6,131 nucleotides of DNA. Source: JBDRLD01 sp043813445. Lineage in GTDB: Bacteria; Patescibacteriota; Patescibacteriia; JACPHY01. Positions 4,854-6,131 of this stretch are shown one piece after another. The DNA lies in contig JBDRLD010000030.1 in the NCBI GenBank assembly GCA_043813445.1, forward strand, positions 1-6,131, given 5' to 3'. The position numbers were made by a program, and so were the translations under genes. Position 1 is the stretch's first letter, and the number at the start of each line of letters is the position of its first letter. The notes beneath the pieces are model-generated. The model was given only the letters and a program-made list of their open reading frames with translations, was not told the origin of the DNA and made no database searches.

Positions 4854-5840
4854 ATGGATCTCCTCCAATCTGAGGCATGGGAGCAATTTCAGCAGGCGCT
4901 TGGACACCGCACGCACCGTGTGGGCGGGGTGCTTTGCATTGCAATGCCGTTGCCGTTTGGGGGTACATACCTGTATTCTCCGCGAATGGCGACTTCAGAC
5001 TGCGGACTACAGACTACAGCGTTCGTGCAAGAGCTTTCGAAGCAGATCCGGGCTGTGTTTTGGCGTGCAGAATTCCCCACCCCCCCTAACCCCCCCTCCC
5101 AGCGGGAGGAGGGGGAAAAGAATTGGGAGTTTGTCGCGCCGCGCGTCATGCGACGGTTGGTTGAGCCGCGGTATACTTGGCGAACCAGCCTCGAGCCGTC
5201 GTGTGAGGATATGATGGCTGCTATGCATGAGAAGCATCGATATAATATTCGCCTCGCAGAGCGTCGCGGGGTGACTATACGTACAAGCAACAAGGAACAA
5301 GGAACAGAAAACAATGAGGACCTCGAAGTTTTTTGGAAGCTTCTCCAAGAGACCGCTTCGCGGCAGAAGATTCATACGCATGCACGCTCCTATTATGAAA
5401 CGATGCTCGCATCGTTTCGACAACGGACGACAGATGACGGACTACGGCAAGAGCGGGGGACGGCGGATTGTTCGCTGTATCTTGCGGAACGGGAAGGGGT
5501 GCCGCTTGCGACAGCGTTCGTGGTGTACTACGGCGATACTGCGACATATTTGCATGGCGGGTCATCATATGGCGAGCGCAAGCACATGGCGCCGCACCTG
5601 TTGCATTGGACGGCAATGCAAGATGCAAAAGCTGTGGGGATGCGGTGGTACGATTGGGGCGGCGTGGAAGACCCGGGATCGAGCGATCATCGTCAAGCGT
5701 CCAGCACTTCCTGGTCCGGAATGACTCGCTTCAAGCATGGATTCGGAGGTGAGATGGTCACGCACCCGCCGACGCAGGATCTCATCTTGCGGCCGGCGCG
5801 GTACACGGCACTCGCGGCACTCGCGCGACTCCGTACATAG
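4854..5840 (+). CDS. FemAB-family peptidoglycan bridge aminoacyl transferase
   Basis: A 328-aa protein of the FemAB / lipid II:glycine glycyltransferase type (double GNAT-like fold). Such enzymes move an amino acid from aminoacyl-tRNA to the peptide stem of peptidoglycan precursors at the inner face of the membrane; which amino acid is used here cannot be read. Family signatures: MDLLQSEAWEQFQQALG at the start, HRYNIRLAERRGV (128-140), YLAEREGVPLATAFVVYYGD (209-228), HGGSSY, PHLLHWTAMQDAKA, YDWGG (266-270) and TRFKHGFGGE (291-300). The start at 4854 aligns with the usual FLQS-like beginning and follows an extended -10; the longer frame from a TTG at 4758 begins inside the terminator and is rejected. 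The protein carries low-complexity insertions at about 46-57, 73-93, 144-158 and 189-207 that look like repeat DNA read in frame. The tRNA-Arg gene follows at 6013. Confidence 0.88.
   Translation: MDLLQSEAWEQFQQALGHRTHRVGGVLCIAMPLPFGGTYLYSPRMATSDCGLQTTAFVQELSKQIRAVFWRAEFPTPPNPPSQREEGEKNWEFVAPRVMRRLVEPRYTWRTSLEPSCEDMMAAMHEKHRYNIRLAERRGVTIRTSNKEQGTENNEDLEVFWKLLQETASRQKIHTHARSYYETMLASFRQRTTDDGLRQERGTADCSLYLAEREGVPLATAFVVYYGDTATYLHGGSSYGERKHMAPHLLHWTAMQDAKAVGMRWYDWGGVEDPGSSDHRQASSTSWSGMTRFKHGFGGEMVTHPPTQDLILRPARYTALAALARLRT
5071..5124. repeat. Palindromic repeat inserted in the FemAB coding region
   Basis: CCCCCCTCCC (5091-5100) pairs with GGGAGG plus GGGG (5104-5109, 5111-5114, one bulged A) around AGC. 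Looser outer arms are AATTCCCC (5071-5078) and GGGGAAAAGAATT (5112-5124). It is read in frame as Pro-rich then Glu/Lys-rich residues (PTPPNPPSQREEGEK), atypical for the FemAB fold, which suggests insertion of an intergenic palindrome without loss of the frame. Confidence 0.55.
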
Positions 5841-5928
5841 AGGAGGTGGGTATCATCTTGCTCTGAACATCGGTTTGGTGTACGCTCCAAGCAGTGTTTT
5901 GCTGAGCACCACCCCTTTGCGCTCGTAG

Positions 5929-5982
5929 TCCCGATGCTTCGATCGGGATCCCGACATCCCAGTGAGTTCAGGATCGTCGGGA
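5929..5982. repeat. Two tandem hairpins between the FemAB gene and tRNA-Arg
   Basis: TCCCGAT (5929-5935) pairs with ATCGGGA (5942-5948) over a GCTTCG loop; TCCCGAC (5949-5955) then pairs with GTCGGGA (5976-5982) over 20 nt. There is no T tract, so these look more like repeat hairpins than a terminator. No gene or clear tRNA promoter is seen in 5841-6012; TACGCT at 5881 is an isolated -10-like word. Confidence 0.55.
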
Positions 5983-6012
5983 TTCAATGGATACCTGCCC
6001 GCCACGGCCTGA

Positions 6013-6084
6013 GCCCTCGTAGTTCAACGGATAGAATGTAGGCCTCCGAAGCCTGAGATTGAGGTTCGATTCCTCACGAGGGCA
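6013..6084 (+). tRNA. trnR: tRNA-Arg (anticodon CCG)
   Basis: Full cloverleaf of 72 nt. The acceptor stem is GCCCTCG (6013-6019) with CGAGGGC (6077-6083) and discriminator A at 6084. The D arm is GTTC-AACGGATA-GAAT (6022-6037). The anticodon arm is TAGGC-CTCCGAA-GCCTG (6039-6055), with anticodon CCG at 6046-6048 reading CGG (Arg). The variable loop is 4 nt and the T arm is TGAGG-TTCGATT-CCTCA (6060-6076). CCA is not encoded and would be added after transcription. Confidence 0.96.
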
Positions 6085-6102
6085 TGGGCGATGGCAGGCG
6101 GG

Positions 6103-6122
6103 GAACGTAGGCCTCCGAAGCC
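6103..6122 (+). repeat. Partial copy of the tRNA-Arg anticodon arm
   Basis: GTAGGCCTCCGAAGCC (6107-6122) exactly repeats 6038-6053 of the tRNA; counting GAA plus one mismatch upstream, 19 of 20 nt agree at an offset of 69 nt. The surrounding bases do not continue a tRNA. Anticodon arms are common integrase core sites, so this could be an att-like duplication or a tRNA fragment. The window ends 9 nt later. Confidence 0.6.
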
Positions 6123-6131
6123 GGCAATGGC

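Overview
The window looks like a chromosomal segment of a Candidate Phyla Radiation (Patescibacteria) bacterium, probably Parcubacteria-like. The evidence is the compact short genes, the housekeeping set (ileS end, pepA, ruvA, a FemAB-type transferase), the absence of long 5' leaders on housekeeping genes, many small palindromic and direct repeats between and inside genes, and a C-terminally variable protein of a type I recall from CPR genomes. The lineage call is inference; no marker here fixes it. All readable genes are on the + strand.

Layout. 1-396 is the 3' end of isoleucyl-tRNA synthetase, closed by a strong terminator. 489-2036 is a complete M17 leucyl aminopeptidase (pepA). 2124-2699 is a complete ruvA. 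2700-3190 has no gene: it holds a short direct-repeat cluster, a terminator and a REP/MITE-like inverted repeat. 3191-4190 is a single-gene transcription unit with a near-consensus promoter, a structured leader, a good Shine-Dalgarno and a 289-codon protein. 4191-4853 has no gene; it contains a hairpin, a promoter, and a near-copy of the 3' end of the preceding gene. 4854-5840 is a FemAB-family aminoacyl transferase. 6013-6084 is tRNA-Arg(CCG), followed by a partial copy of its anticodon arm at the window edge.

Main discovery. The 3' end of the 289-codon gene (4053-4177, variable repeat, VR) and the non-coding segment 4542-4666 (template repeat, TR) are 125-nt near-identical copies, offset by exactly 489 nt. 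Over the first 99 nt all eight differences fall on adenines of the TR. The only non-adenine differences (three) cluster in 8 nt just before an identical 15-nt GC-rich tail. This is the signature of a diversity-generating retroelement (DGR): TR RNA is copied by an error-prone reverse transcriptase that misreads adenines, and the cDNA replaces the VR. The target protein would display the varied residues in a C-type-lectin-like C-terminal domain.

How the parts work together. Target gene, VR, downstream hairpin, TR promoter, TR and terminator form a compact DGR module between ruvA and the FemAB gene, with interspersed repeats on both sides. No reverse transcriptase and no Avd accessory gene is in the window, and the gaps are too small to hide an RT. 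The module must therefore be served by an RT outside the window or in trans, or be a relic.
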